54,094 nt of DNA from Thermodesulfobacteriota bacterium (lineage in GTDB: Bacteria > Desulfobacterota_D > UBA1144): NCBI GenBank assembly GCA_030835345.1, contig JAURPH010000010.1, positions 1 through 54,094 of the forward strand, given 5' to 3'. Of this stretch, positions 1 to 8,013 are shown one piece after another. A program made the position numbers and the translations under genes. Within the stretch, counting starts at the first letter, position 1, and every line of letters begins with the position of its first letter. The notes under the pieces were generated by a model, which was not told the origin of the DNA, did no database searches, and worked only from the letters and a program-made list of their open reading frames with translations.

Positions 1-86
1 CAATTCTTAAAATAATCAAAATATTACAACCTCGGGACATGATTTTGAGTCTACTTGTGTTAGTAAAGAAAAGGCCGAGTTTAACT

Positions 87-163
<77 letters not shown>

Positions 164-233
164 CATTTAGAATATTTTAATTTCTTGGTAAGTCAATAAA
201 TATTCATGTGGAATTTGTCAAAGTGCTTACAAT

Positions 234-250
234 ATGAGACACTGTCTCAT
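234..250. promoter_or_regulatory. 7-1-7 palindromic operator candidate upstream of sitA
   Basis: ATGAGACACTGTCTCAT is a perfect inverted repeat: TGAGACA and TGTCTCA around one central C, extended by one more pair on each side. The 7-1-7 layout is that of Fur-family boxes, though the half-site is not the classical Fur sequence. A -10-like TACAAT lies at 228-233, so the expected transcription start falls inside the palindrome. A bound repressor there would block sitABCD. The Fur-family gene at 3614-4099 is the obvious candidate partner, but that link is inferred. Confidence 0.6.
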
Positions 251-1160
251 GTATAAAAGATTCTTTAAGTTATTTATCATGTTAACTTTGGCTTTAGTGT
301 TGGTTGCTAACAATGCTTTGGCAAACGAAAAAATCAAAATTGTCACAACTTTCACAATCTTTAAAGATATGGCTTCTAATGTTGCAGGAGATAAAGCAGA
401 TGTTGTTTCAATAACAAAGCCAGGTGCAGATATCCATACATATCAGCCTACTCCTGGAGATATTTTAAAGGCACAAGAAGCAGATTTAATATTATGGAAC
501 GGTCTTAATTTAGAGCTATGGTTTGAAAAATTTTTTCAAAATATCAAGGATGTAGAATCAGCAATATTATCAGATGGAATTAAACCTATAGGGATAAAAG
601 GTGGAGCTTATAATGGAAAACCCAACCCACATGCATGGATGTCACCCGAAGTAGGTAAAATCTACATTAACAATATTAAAAATGCCTTAATCAATATTGA
701 TCCTAAAAATAGAGACTACTATAAAAAGAATGCTCAGAGATATATTAAAAGAATAGACCTTTTAATTGACCCCATAAAAAAAATATTTGCAAATATTCCG
801 GAAGAAAAAAAATGGCTTGTTACTAGTGAAGGTGCGTTTAGCTATTTAGCACGAGATTTTAAATTAAAAGAATTATATCTATGGCCTATGAATTCTGATA
901 GCCAAGGTACACCTAGTCAAGTTAAGAATGTTATTGATAATATTAGAAAATATAAAATTGGTGTTATTTTTAGTGAAAGTACCGTCTCACCAAAGCCAGC
1001 AATCCAAATAGCAAAAGAAACAGGAATATTATATGGTGGTATTTTGTATGTTGATTCATTAAGTGATAAGAATGGCCCTGTTCCAACTTATTTAGACTTA
1101 ATTAAAGTAACTAGTGAAAGAATCGCAAAAAACCTAAAAAGGAGTATTGAAAAAAATTGA
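249..1160 (+). CDS. sitA: Mn/Fe ABC transporter substrate-binding protein (SitA/YfeA type)
   Basis: This is the periplasmic metal-binding protein of a manganese/iron ABC importer (cluster A-I, ZnuA/MntC/SitA superfamily). A signal peptide with a hydrophobic core ends at an ALA site before NEKIK. The four expected metal ligands are visible as His in HTYQPTP, His in NPHAW, Glu in TSEG and Asp in YVDSLS. There is no His-rich loop, which argues against a zinc-specific ZnuA. The blocks YLWPMNSDSQGTP and FSESTVSPKP are the SitA/YfeA/MntC pattern. I prefer the ATG at 249 over the one at 234, because 234 lies in the operator palindrome and close to the expected transcription start. The gene overlaps sitB by 4 bases. 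Confidence 0.9.
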   Translation: MYKRFFKLFIMLTLALVLVANNALANEKIKIVTTFTIFKDMASNVAGDKADVVSITKPGADIHTYQPTPGDILKAQEADLILWNGLNLELWFEKFFQNIKDVESAILSDGIKPIGIKGGAYNGKPNPHAWMSPEVGKIYINNIKNALINIDPKNRDYYKKNAQRYIKRIDLLIDPIKKIFANIPEEKKWLVTSEGAFSYLARDFKLKELYLWPMNSDSQGTPSQVKNVIDNIRKYKIGVIFSESTVSPKPAIQIAKETGILYGGILYVDSLSDKNGPVPTYLDLIKVTSERIAKNLKRSIEKN

Positions 1161-2005
1161 ATGATATAAAATCTAATATTTTAAAAATATCAGGAGTAGA
1201 TGTCATCTATAACAATGAAGTTCTTGCTCTGAAGAATGTTACTTTTGACTTAAATAAATCTACAATTGCTGCATTAGTTGGAATGAATGGAAGTGGTAAA
1301 TCAACATTATTTAAAGCAATAATGGGATTTGCACCAATAACTAAAGGGTCAATTAGAATTTTTGGATTAGAAATAAAAGATGCTTTAAAAAAAAATTTAA
1401 TAGCATATGTTCCACAAAATGAAGAAATAGATTGGGACTTTCCAATACTTGTTGAAGATGTAGTTATGATGGGCCGCTACGGCTTTATGAATTTTTTCAG
1501 AAATCCAAAAGATTTAGATTTTAAAATTGTTGATGAATCTTTATCTAGGGTAAATATGAGGGCTTTTAAAAAAAGACAAATAGGTGAGCTATCTGGAGGT
1601 CAAAAGAAGAGAATATTTTTAGCAAGAGCATTGGCTCAAAAAAGTGATGTAATACTTCTAGATGAACCATTTGCAGGAATTGATGTTAGGTCAGAAGAAG
1701 AAATTATATCCATTCTTTCCAAGCTTAAAGATGAAGGAAAGATTATTTTAATTGCAACTCATAACCTAGGAAGTGTCCCTGAATTTTGTGATAAAGCTAT
1801 TTTGTTAAATCAAGAGGTAATAGCCTCTGGAATAACAAAAGATGTATTTACACAGTCTAATTTAGAGAAGACATTTGGCGGTACACTTAGACAATTTATA
1901 TTACCTGGCAAAGACTTGCATACAGATAAAGATGAAAGAGGAATTACTGTTTTAAGTGATGACGAAAGACCCTTGGTTTTCTACGATGAGGATAATCATG
2001 ATTGA
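1157..2005 (+). CDS. sitB: Mn/Fe ABC transporter ATP-binding protein
   Basis: This is the cytoplasmic ATPase that powers SitCD. Walker A is GMNGSGKST (about residues 42-50), the ABC signature is LSGGQKKR, and Walker B with the catalytic Glu is LLDEPFAGID, followed by the H-loop in IATHNLG. The length, 282 aa, is a little above the family norm because of a charged tail after the nucleotide-binding fold. Its ATG overlaps the sitA stop in ATGA, and its own end overlaps the sitC start by 8 bases, so translation is probably coupled across the operon. Confidence 0.92.
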   Translation: MNDIKSNILKISGVDVIYNNEVLALKNVTFDLNKSTIAALVGMNGSGKSTLFKAIMGFAPITKGSIRIFGLEIKDALKKNLIAYVPQNEEIDWDFPILVEDVVMMGRYGFMNFFRNPKDLDFKIVDESLSRVNMRAFKKRQIGELSGGQKKRIFLARALAQKSDVILLDEPFAGIDVRSEEEIISILSKLKDEGKIILIATHNLGSVPEFCDKAILLNQEVIASGITKDVFTQSNLEKTFGGTLRQFILPGKDLHTDKDERGITVLSDDERPLVFYDEDNHD

Positions 2006-2822
2006 TATTCTAATTGAGCCATTCGCCTACAACTATATGGCAAAAGCTATATTCATTAGTACACTTGTGGGTGCATTATGTGGCTTTTTGTCATCATACT
2101 TAATGTTGAAGGGTTGGTCACTAATGGGTGATGCATTATCACACTCTGTTGTGCCCGGTGTAGCAGGTGCATATATTTTGGGCCTTCCTTTTTCAATTGG
2201 GGCATTTATTTCTGGATCACTTGCTGCTTTAACAATGCTTTTTTTAAACAAAGAAACTAAGCTTAAAGAAGATGCAATAATAGGAATAATTTTTACATCT
2301 TTCTTTGCATTAGGATTATTTATGATCTCGCTAAATCCTACTTCAGTAGATATAAAAAAAATTATTTTAGGAAATATCTTAGCAATATCAGACTTTGATC
2401 TAATACAATTAATGATAGTTTCAACAATTTCATTATTAGCATTAATATTCTATTGGAAGGATATAATGATTGTATTTTTTGATGAATCACATTCAAATAC
2501 AATTGGTATTTCGCCAAATAAAATCAAGTTGATTTTTTTCATTATTTTAAGTGTATCTACTGTTGCTGCACTTCAAACAGTAGGAGCCTTTTTAGTTATT
2601 GCACTAGTCATTACACCAGGAGCTACTGCTTATCTTCTGACTAAGAAGTTTTCCCATCTCATCATATATAGTGTAAGCATTGGATCTTTAGCATCTTTTT
2701 TTGGTTCATACTTAAGTTATTACATAGATGGAGCTACAGGTGGAATTATTGTGGCACTAATGACTATGTCTTTCTTTATAGTATTCATGTTAAAAAAAGA
2801 GAGGCAAAAAATAAATGCTTGA
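1998..2822 (+). CDS. sitC: Mn/Fe ABC transporter permease
   Basis: This is an integral-membrane permease of the ABC-3 family, with about eight hydrophobic helices. The conserved block MLKGWSLMGDALSHSVVPGVA and a later LVIALVITPGATAYLL are diagnostic for metal ABC-3 permeases. An in-frame ATG lies upstream at 1956 inside sitB, but MIDILIEPFAYNYMAKA from 1998 matches the usual N-terminus, so I chose 1998 (274 aa). It pairs with the related permease SitD. The two are about equally long and share the GWxLMGDAxSH motif, so they are probably an old tandem duplication, as in other sit/yfe operons. Confidence 0.9.
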   Translation: MIDILIEPFAYNYMAKAIFISTLVGALCGFLSSYLMLKGWSLMGDALSHSVVPGVAGAYILGLPFSIGAFISGSLAALTMLFLNKETKLKEDAIIGIIFTSFFALGLFMISLNPTSVDIKKIILGNILAISDFDLIQLMIVSTISLLALIFYWKDIMIVFFDESHSNTIGISPNKIKLIFFIILSVSTVAALQTVGAFLVIALVITPGATAYLLTKKFSHLIIYSVSIGSLASFFGSYLSYYIDGATGGIIVALMTMSFFIVFMLKKERQKINA

Positions 2823-3630
2823 TTCAATTTTCTCTCCATTTGAATATGATTTTATGCAAAAGGCTTTTTTGATTTCAATAGGAATTGCAGTTCCTATGTC
2901 TATAATTTCTTGTTATTTGATTTTAAAAGGATGGGCATTGATGGGTGATGCAATATCTCATGCCATACTTCCGGGAATAGTAATTTCATACATACTAGGG
3001 ATTGCACTTTCAATCGGTGCTTTCTTTGCGGGTTTGCTATGTGCCCTAACTTCAGGATATGTAAAAAATAATAGTAAATTAAAACATGATTCTATACTTG
3101 GAATAGTTTTCTCAGGAATGTTTGCGTTGGGTCTAATTTTATATCTTAAAGTTGAGACAGATATTCATCTAGATCATATATTATTTGGAAATATACTTGG
3201 ATTATCATGGAATGATGTAATTAATAGTATAATTCTAAGCATAATCTGTTCATTACTTATCTATTTAAAGCGCTTTGATTTAATGTTAAACATTTTTGAT
3301 TCTCAGCATGCTACAGCTATTGGCTTCAATGTGAAGAAATTAAATTATATTTTTTTAGCAATTTTATCACTAATCATTGTCGCTTCATTAAAATCAACTG
3401 GAATTATTTTGGGAATAGCATTGCTAATAATTCCGGGTTCAATTTCATATTTAATCTCAAAGAATTTCTTTCAGATGGTTAAATTTTCATTACTCATATC
3501 AACATCCTCATCATTAATTGGAGTATATATTAGCTTCTTTATTGACAGTGCTCCTGCTCCAACCATCGTATTGGTTCTGGCATTAATATTTACAATAAGT
3601 TTTTTGAAAAAAATTAAATCTTCTCTTTAG
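2815..3630 (+). CDS. sitD: Mn/Fe ABC transporter permease
   Basis: This is the second ABC-3 family permease of the operon, with about eight transmembrane helices in 271 aa. It carries ILKGWALMGDAISHAILPGIV near the N-terminus, the family hallmark, and IALLIIPGSISYLI late in the protein. It overlaps sitC by 8 bases. Its 3' end overlaps the convergent Fur-family gene by 17 bases, so no separate terminator fits between the two transcripts. Two distinct permease genes are the rule for Sit/Yfe transporters, which supports the Mn/Fe assignment over Znu. Confidence 0.9.
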   Translation: MLDSIFSPFEYDFMQKAFLISIGIAVPMSIISCYLILKGWALMGDAISHAILPGIVISYILGIALSIGAFFAGLLCALTSGYVKNNSKLKHDSILGIVFSGMFALGLILYLKVETDIHLDHILFGNILGLSWNDVINSIILSIICSLLIYLKRFDLMLNIFDSQHATAIGFNVKKLNYIFLAILSLIIVASLKSTGIILGIALLIIPGSISYLISKNFFQMVKFSLLISTSSSLIGVYISFFIDSAPAPTIVLVLALIFTISFLKKIKSSL

Positions 3631-4099
3631 TGCAGTTTTTACATAAACCATAGAAATGCATTTCGTGACCATAAATTTCAAAGCCCATTTTTTCTAAGAT
3701 TTTATTATAAATTTCTTCCTCTCCGAAATCAGGAAACTCAATGTTTGTTTTACAGTTTAAACAGAATGCATGATGATGGGGCTTCTTCTCTAAAACAAAT
3801 TCAAAATGTTGATGTTTATCTCCAAAAGCTGTCTTTCTAATTACTTGTGATTCTACTAACTCGTTTAGCGTCCTATAAAGAGTAGCCCTAGAGACACTAT
3901 TTTTACTAGATTGGAGAATATCTTCTGCCCCAAAATGATTATCCATTTTAGCTACTATCTCAAAAACTTCAGATCTTGCCTTAGTCAGTTTCAAATCATT
4001 ATTGGTTAAATAATCAATAAATTTTTTTTGTTGTATAAGGGCTTCATCATTTTGATTTTTTTTATCCATATAATTGATAAAAATATCATCATCATTCAA
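3614..4099 (-). CDS. Fur-family metal-responsive regulator (Fur/Mur/Zur-like)
   Basis: This is a winged-helix repressor of the Fur superfamily, 161 aa or 151 if started at the second Met. The DNA-recognition part contains SRATLYRTLNELVE (about residues 70-83). The dimerisation part has a histidine run HHH (108-110) and two CxxC pairs, C113/C116 and C153/C156, of the structural-zinc type. It is the last gene of the pterin-heme directon (27 bases after hemC) and converges on sitD. Which metal it senses cannot be read from sequence; Mn or Fe is likely given the SitABCD neighbour and the heme genes. The 7-1-7 palindrome at 234-250 is a plausible target. Confidence 0.85.
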   Translation of the reverse strand: MNDDDIFINYMDKKNQNDEALIQQKKFIDYLTNNDLKLTKARSEVFEIVAKMDNHFGAEDILQSSKNSVSRATLYRTLNELVESQVIRKTAFGDKHQHFEFVLEKKPHHHAFCLNCKTNIEFPDFGEEEIYNKILEKMGFEIYGHEMHFYGLCKNCTKEKI

Positions 4100-4126
4100 A
4101 TATGCAAAAAGTAAATATTAAAGAAA

Positions 4127-5008
4127 TTATAAAATAGTAGAGAGTTCTGATATTATAGAATCAATTTGATAGTCAATACTTTCATTTTTAATTATGACTG
4201 AATTCTTAATAGTCTTTTGGTTATTATTTAGGAAATATGAGCATATAAAGTCTTTTTTATAATTCATCAAATTAAAACCAAAAGGTAAGAAGCATGATCC
4301 ATTTAGAGAAACTAATGCTCTTCTTTCATACTTTGAAATAACCTTATCAATATCAGAGCAGAAAGGTGAGAACAAGTTGGCCAGGTCTCTATCTTTTCGT
4401 GCCTCAATTGCTATAAACCCTTGGAGAGGAGAAGGTACCATTTTTTCAGTTGGAAAGAAGCTAGAAATTTTAGATGTTAATCCTAATCTTATCAGAGCAG
4501 CACCTGCTAATATAATTGCATCCAATTCATTATCAAATACTTTCCTAACTCTTGTTTCAATATTTCCTCTAATAGGAACAATTTCAATATCATCGCGTAA
4601 TTGATTTAGTTGAAAAGTTCTTCTTTTACTACCCGTTCCAATTTTACAATTTAGTGGCAAATCTTTTAATTGTATATTCTTAGAAATTAATACATCGCGA
4701 CAATCTTCTCTTGGTGAAGTAGCAATTATCTCTAAATCATCAGGTAATTCACTAGGTAAATCTTTGTAGCTATGTACTGCTATATCTATCTCTTTCCTTA
4801 TTAAAGCTTCTTCTATCTCTTTTACAAAGACACCTTTGCCGCCTAAAACATCTAAATTGTCTTCAAGATTTATATCGCCAGTCGTTTTATATTCTACTAC
4901 TTCAACTGAATCAACCAACCCGTTTTTCTTGAGGAAGTCTTTGACAAAGTTTGCTTGCCAAAGAGCAAGACTGCTGCCCCTAGTTCCTATTTTTATTTTG
5001 TTTATCAT
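4127..5008 (-). CDS. hemC: porphobilinogen deaminase (hydroxymethylbilane synthase)
   Basis: The enzyme condenses four porphobilinogens to hydroxymethylbilane in tetrapyrrole synthesis. IKIGTRGSSLALWQA at the N-terminus, HSYKDLPSELP with the catalytic Asp, and GTGSKRRTFQL are family blocks. The dipyrromethane-cofactor Cys is in NGSCFLPFG. The ORF can be read from 5050, but MINKIKIGTRGSS from 5008 is the normal N-terminus (293 aa). This start still overlaps the end of hemA by 29 bases. The C-terminal domain is somewhat shorter than usual. It is cotranscribed with hemA and the Ahb fusion. Confidence 0.93.
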   Translation of the reverse strand: MINKIKIGTRGSSLALWQANFVKDFLKKNGLVDSVEVVEYKTTGDINLEDNLDVLGGKGVFVKEIEEALIRKEIDIAVHSYKDLPSELPDDLEIIATSPREDCRDVLISKNIQLKDLPLNCKIGTGSKRRTFQLNQLRDDIEIVPIRGNIETRVRKVFDNELDAIILAGAALIRLGLTSKISSFFPTEKMVPSPLQGFIAIEARKDRDLANLFSPFCSDIDKVISKYERRALVSLNGSCFLPFGFNLMNYKKDFICSYFLNNNQKTIKNSVIIKNESIDYQIDSIISELSTIL

Positions 5009-6239
5009 CAACTTTATTCTGAATATCTTTTTGTTTAAGTTCCAAGTCAAATAATTCTTGTATTAATTTAAGGTTAAAATCATCATATGCTATGTCTTCT
5101 TTTATTTTTGTTAAAGGTGAATGAAGAATTTTATTGGTAATTTTTGCTGAAATAGTATCAACATCAGAATTTGATTTTAATTCAGATTCTACTATATCAA
5201 GTATGTGTTTTCTAAGAGCAACCATAGTGTCCTTGGCAGATGAAGTCTGTTGCCATTCTTTAAATCCATCAACACTTTTATTAATAATTGAGATTGCATC
5301 GTTTATACCATTATTAAAAGAATTCTTTTCATTTACGGATAATTTTTTGAAATCATCAAGACCATACAAGAAACATGAATCAATATCTCCTACTCGAGGG
5401 TCAATATCTCTAGGTATGGCTATATCTACAATGAATAAATTAGAGGTTTTTCGATCTTCAAAATCTTCTTTATTTAAAATAAATTCATTAGATCCTGTAG
5501 ATGTAAAGATAATATCAACTTCATTTAGAAAGGTTGGTATATTTTCAAATACTACGGGTTTACACCTAAAACGGTCCGCAAAGGTTATTGCATTATTTAT
5601 ATCTCTGCTAGCAATAAATACTTCATGGATTTTCTCATTAAGTAAATATTCTGCAAACAATTGAGACATTTCTCCAGTTCCTATAATTAAGGCTTTTTTC
5701 TTAGATAAGTCATCAAATATCTTCTTTGAAAATCTTATTGCGATTTGTGATATTGACTCTGAACGTGATCCAACAGTTGTTTCATTTCTAACTTTCTTTG
5801 CAACATGCAATGACATTTGAAAAAGTTTGTGCAAATAGGGGCCAATTGTTTTTGTTTTGTTTGCAAGACTATAGCCTTCTTTAATCTGGTTTATTATTTG
5901 AGGCTCGCCAATAATCATAGAGTCGATACCAGATGCAACTTTAAAAATATGGTAAACGGCATCTCTATCATGCATAAACTGATAAACAGTTGGGGATTTA
6001 TCAATATGTAGTGAATGGTAATCTGATAAAAATTTAATTATCTTTGATTCTATATTTTCATCAACGGCCTTAGCATATATCTCAACCCTATTACAAGTTG
6101 ACAATATCATACATTCTTCTATACCTTCAACTTTCTTCAATGTTTTAAGTGCAAGTGGTAAAGAATCTTTGTTAAAAGCGAATTTCTCAAGAAAGGATAT
6201 CTCTGAATTATTATGATTAATAGTCAGAACTGTTAGCAT
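4980..6239 (-). CDS. hemA: glutamyl-tRNA reductase
   Basis: It catalyses the first committed step of the C5 route, reducing glutamyl-tRNA to glutamate-1-semialdehyde with NADPH. STCNRVEIYA contains the catalytic Cys (C49). Other family blocks are GEPQIINQIKEGY, SISQIAIRFSKK, and the NADPH-binding LIIGTGEMSQLFAEYL. The C-terminal dimerisation helix is present, giving the usual length (419 aa). It starts 2 bases after the stop of the AhbA-AhbB fusion and overlaps hemC at its own 3' end. The organism therefore makes ALA from glutamyl-tRNA, not from glycine and succinyl-CoA. hemL is not in this window. Confidence 0.95.
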   Translation of the reverse strand: MLTVLTINHNNSEISFLEKFAFNKDSLPLALKTLKKVEGIEECMILSTCNRVEIYAKAVDENIESKIIKFLSDYHSLHIDKSPTVYQFMHDRDAVYHIFKVASGIDSMIIGEPQIINQIKEGYSLANKTKTIGPYLHKLFQMSLHVAKKVRNETTVGSRSESISQIAIRFSKKIFDDLSKKKALIIGTGEMSQLFAEYLLNEKIHEVFIASRDINNAITFADRFRCKPVVFENIPTFLNEVDIIFTSTGSNEFILNKEDFEDRKTSNLFIVDIAIPRDIDPRVGDIDSCFLYGLDDFKKLSVNEKNSFNNGINDAISIINKSVDGFKEWQQTSSAKDTMVALRKHILDIVESELKSNSDVDTISAKITNKILHSPLTKIKEDIAYDDFNLKLIQELFDLELKQKDIQNKVDDKQNKNRN

Positions 6240-6241
6240 AA

Positions 6242-7279
6242 TTAAACTGCCTCTTTATATTTAGATTCCCAATCTAAGTAATCTTTCGAGAAATATTTCA
6301 ACCTTGTTTTTTTATACTCTTTAGAGCTATATAGTGCATCATACTTACTAATACCACTAATATCAGAAAGCTTTTTAAGCAAATCGTTACAATCTTTTGC
6401 TGACCTTCCATGAATCATTGTAAAAAGTGAATAAGGCCAATCAGGATATGTTGGTCTTCTATAACAGTGACTAACAGATTTAAAAGCAGCCATTTTTGGT
6501 GCAATTTCTTCAATTTGATCAATAGGGACATCCCATACCCCCATGGCATTTGCTCTAAAACCTGCTTTTCTATGGTGAAGTATTGCAGCAACTCTTCTCA
6601 TAATTCCATGCTTTTTGAGATTTTTTAAATGACTAATTAACTCTTCACAATTCAGCCCTATTTTATTTGCAATGGCAGTGAATGGTTTGGGTATTAAAGG
6701 AAAGTCTTCTTGCACCTCTTTAATAATATCCGTATCAATATTTTTAAATACATAGTCTTTAGAAATATCACTTTCTCCATAAAATTTCTTTTCTTCAACT
6801 GTTGAAATATCATCTTTTCCTGTCATATCAAGTTTTACTCCAATTTTAAAAAGCTTTAAAGTTGGAAGAATCCTTGCTGATTTTGCATTGGATTCTGACT
6901 TAAGAATTTCCACTGTCTTTTCTAGGCCTAAAATACTGTCAGGTGGCACTGCAAGAGTAAACCAGAGGTTGTAGAAATGATTACGTTTATAATTATGAGT
7001 TACACCAGGATGCTGATTTATAACTTGAGCAGCACTATCAATTTCACTGTCTTCGTAAGACATAGCAATTAAGGAGGATTTATATTTCATACTTCTTGTG
7101 TCAAATATTGCACTTATCTGTCTTATGTAATTTATTTCTTTTAATTTCTCAATTCTTTCAATAACTTCAGATTCAGAAATAGAAAGATTCCTTCCTATTT
7201 CTTGAAAAGGTTCTTCTACAAGCGGAAAATTAGATTGCAGACGATTTAATAATTCATTATCTATTTTTTCAATATCCAT
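6242..7279 (-). CDS. ahbAB: fused siroheme decarboxylase AhbA-AhbB
   Basis: The protein has two Lrp/AsnC-like modules in tandem (about 1-165 and 185-345), each a helix-turn-helix followed by a ligand domain. Module 1 has HNYKRNHFYNLWFTLAVPP, and module 2 has RRPTYPDWPYSLFTMIHGR. These are the signatures of AhbA/AhbB (also NirD/L/G/H), which remove two carboxyls from siroheme in the alternative heme route or in heme d1 synthesis. The two subunits are usually separate genes or a fusion. No nirS, ahbC or ahbD is visible here, so which end product is made is open. The position directly upstream of hemA supports a tetrapyrrole role over gene regulation. Confidence 0.85.
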   Translation of the reverse strand: MDIEKIDNELLNRLQSNFPLVEEPFQEIGRNLSISESEVIERIEKLKEINYIRQISAIFDTRSMKYKSSLIAMSYEDSEIDSAAQVINQHPGVTHNYKRNHFYNLWFTLAVPPDSILGLEKTVEILKSESNAKSARILPTLKLFKIGVKLDMTGKDDISTVEEKKFYGESDISKDYVFKNIDTDIIKEVQEDFPLIPKPFTAIANKIGLNCEELISHLKNLKKHGIMRRVAAILHHRKAGFRANAMGVWDVPIDQIEEIAPKMAAFKSVSHCYRRPTYPDWPYSLFTMIHGRSAKDCNDLLKKLSDISGISKYDALYSSKEYKKTRLKYFSKDYLDWESKYKEAV

Positions 7280-7302
7280 ACTGACTAATTAGTATACATA
7301 AA

Positions 7303-8013
7303 TTATAGGATTCCAGCAGGCGGCATAAGAAAAATCTCATCAACATTAACTGATGACTTATTCATAATTGAATCAAAAAGAACTTTTGCAACTTCTGTAT
7401 CTAACATCATTCCAGACTTATCCCATTTACCATCTAAATTATCCCAAATAGGGGTATCAGTTGCTCCAATTTCTGCATGAACTACTCTTATTTTCTTGGG
7501 TCTTAGTTCTTCTCTTAAAGATTCAGTAAAACCCTTCAAGCCAAATTTTGATGAACAGTAGGCTGCCCAATTGGGAAACCCAGTCCTGGAAGCAATTGAG
7601 CCCATATTTAAAATGACAGAATCTTTCCTAAGAAAGCCCAATAATTTTTGAGTTAAGAAAAAAGGCCCGGATAGGTTTACAGAAATTATTTGATTCCAAT
7701 CATTTGCTTTAATTTTAGAAATGGGTCCAATTCTATTAGTACCAGAATTGTTAATTAAATAATCAATTCTTTTGGTTTTACTAGTAACAATCTTATGGAT
7801 ATAGTTTAAATCTTTTTCTGATGTAATATCAGCTTGAAAGCAAGTCAATTGATTGCTATAGTCAGAAAAATCTTTCTTCAAATTTATCACATTTTTTTTT
7901 CTGCTTGAAAAAGTTATTACATTTACCTGTTCATGTAAAAACAAAGAAACAAGCTCTCGCCCAATTCCACTTGTTCCACCACTGATAAAAACAAACTTAT
8001 TTTTTTTCGGCAT
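7303..8013 (-). CDS. SDR-family oxidoreductase, sepiapterin-reductase-like candidate
   Basis: This is a classical short-chain dehydrogenase of 236 aa. The nucleotide-binding glycine motif is SGGTSGIG (11-18) and the NNAG motif reads NNSG. The catalytic set is S139, Y152 and K156 in YCSSK. Its ATG overlaps the stop of the FolE fusion by one base, so it belongs to the pterin operon, and the context suggests reduction of a pterin side chain (sepiapterin-reductase or YghA-like role). The fold alone cannot prove the substrate; a generic 3-oxoacyl or sugar SDR is the alternative. The ahbAB gene follows 23 bases later. Confidence 0.75.
   Translation of the reverse strand: MPKKNKFVFISGGTSGIGRELVSLFLHEQVNVITFSSRKKNVINLKKDFSDYSNQLTCFQADITSEKDLNYIHKIVTSKTKRIDYLINNSGTNRIGPISKIKANDWNQIISVNLSGPFFLTQKLLGFLRKDSVILNMGSIASRTGFPNWAAYCSSKFGLKGFTESLREELRPKKIRVVHAEIGATDTPIWDNLDGKWDKSGMMLDTEVAKVLFDSIMNKSSVNVDEIFLMPPAGIL

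Noticed and set aside
249-3630. Zinc-specific ZnuABC transporter
   Set aside because: There is no His-rich loop in the binding protein, there are two permease genes, and the YLWPMNSDSQGTP block is of SitA/YfeA type.
5134-5664. 176-codon plus-strand frame
   Set aside because: It is entirely antisense to hemA, whose catalytic motifs are intact; amino-acid content is that of a shadow frame.
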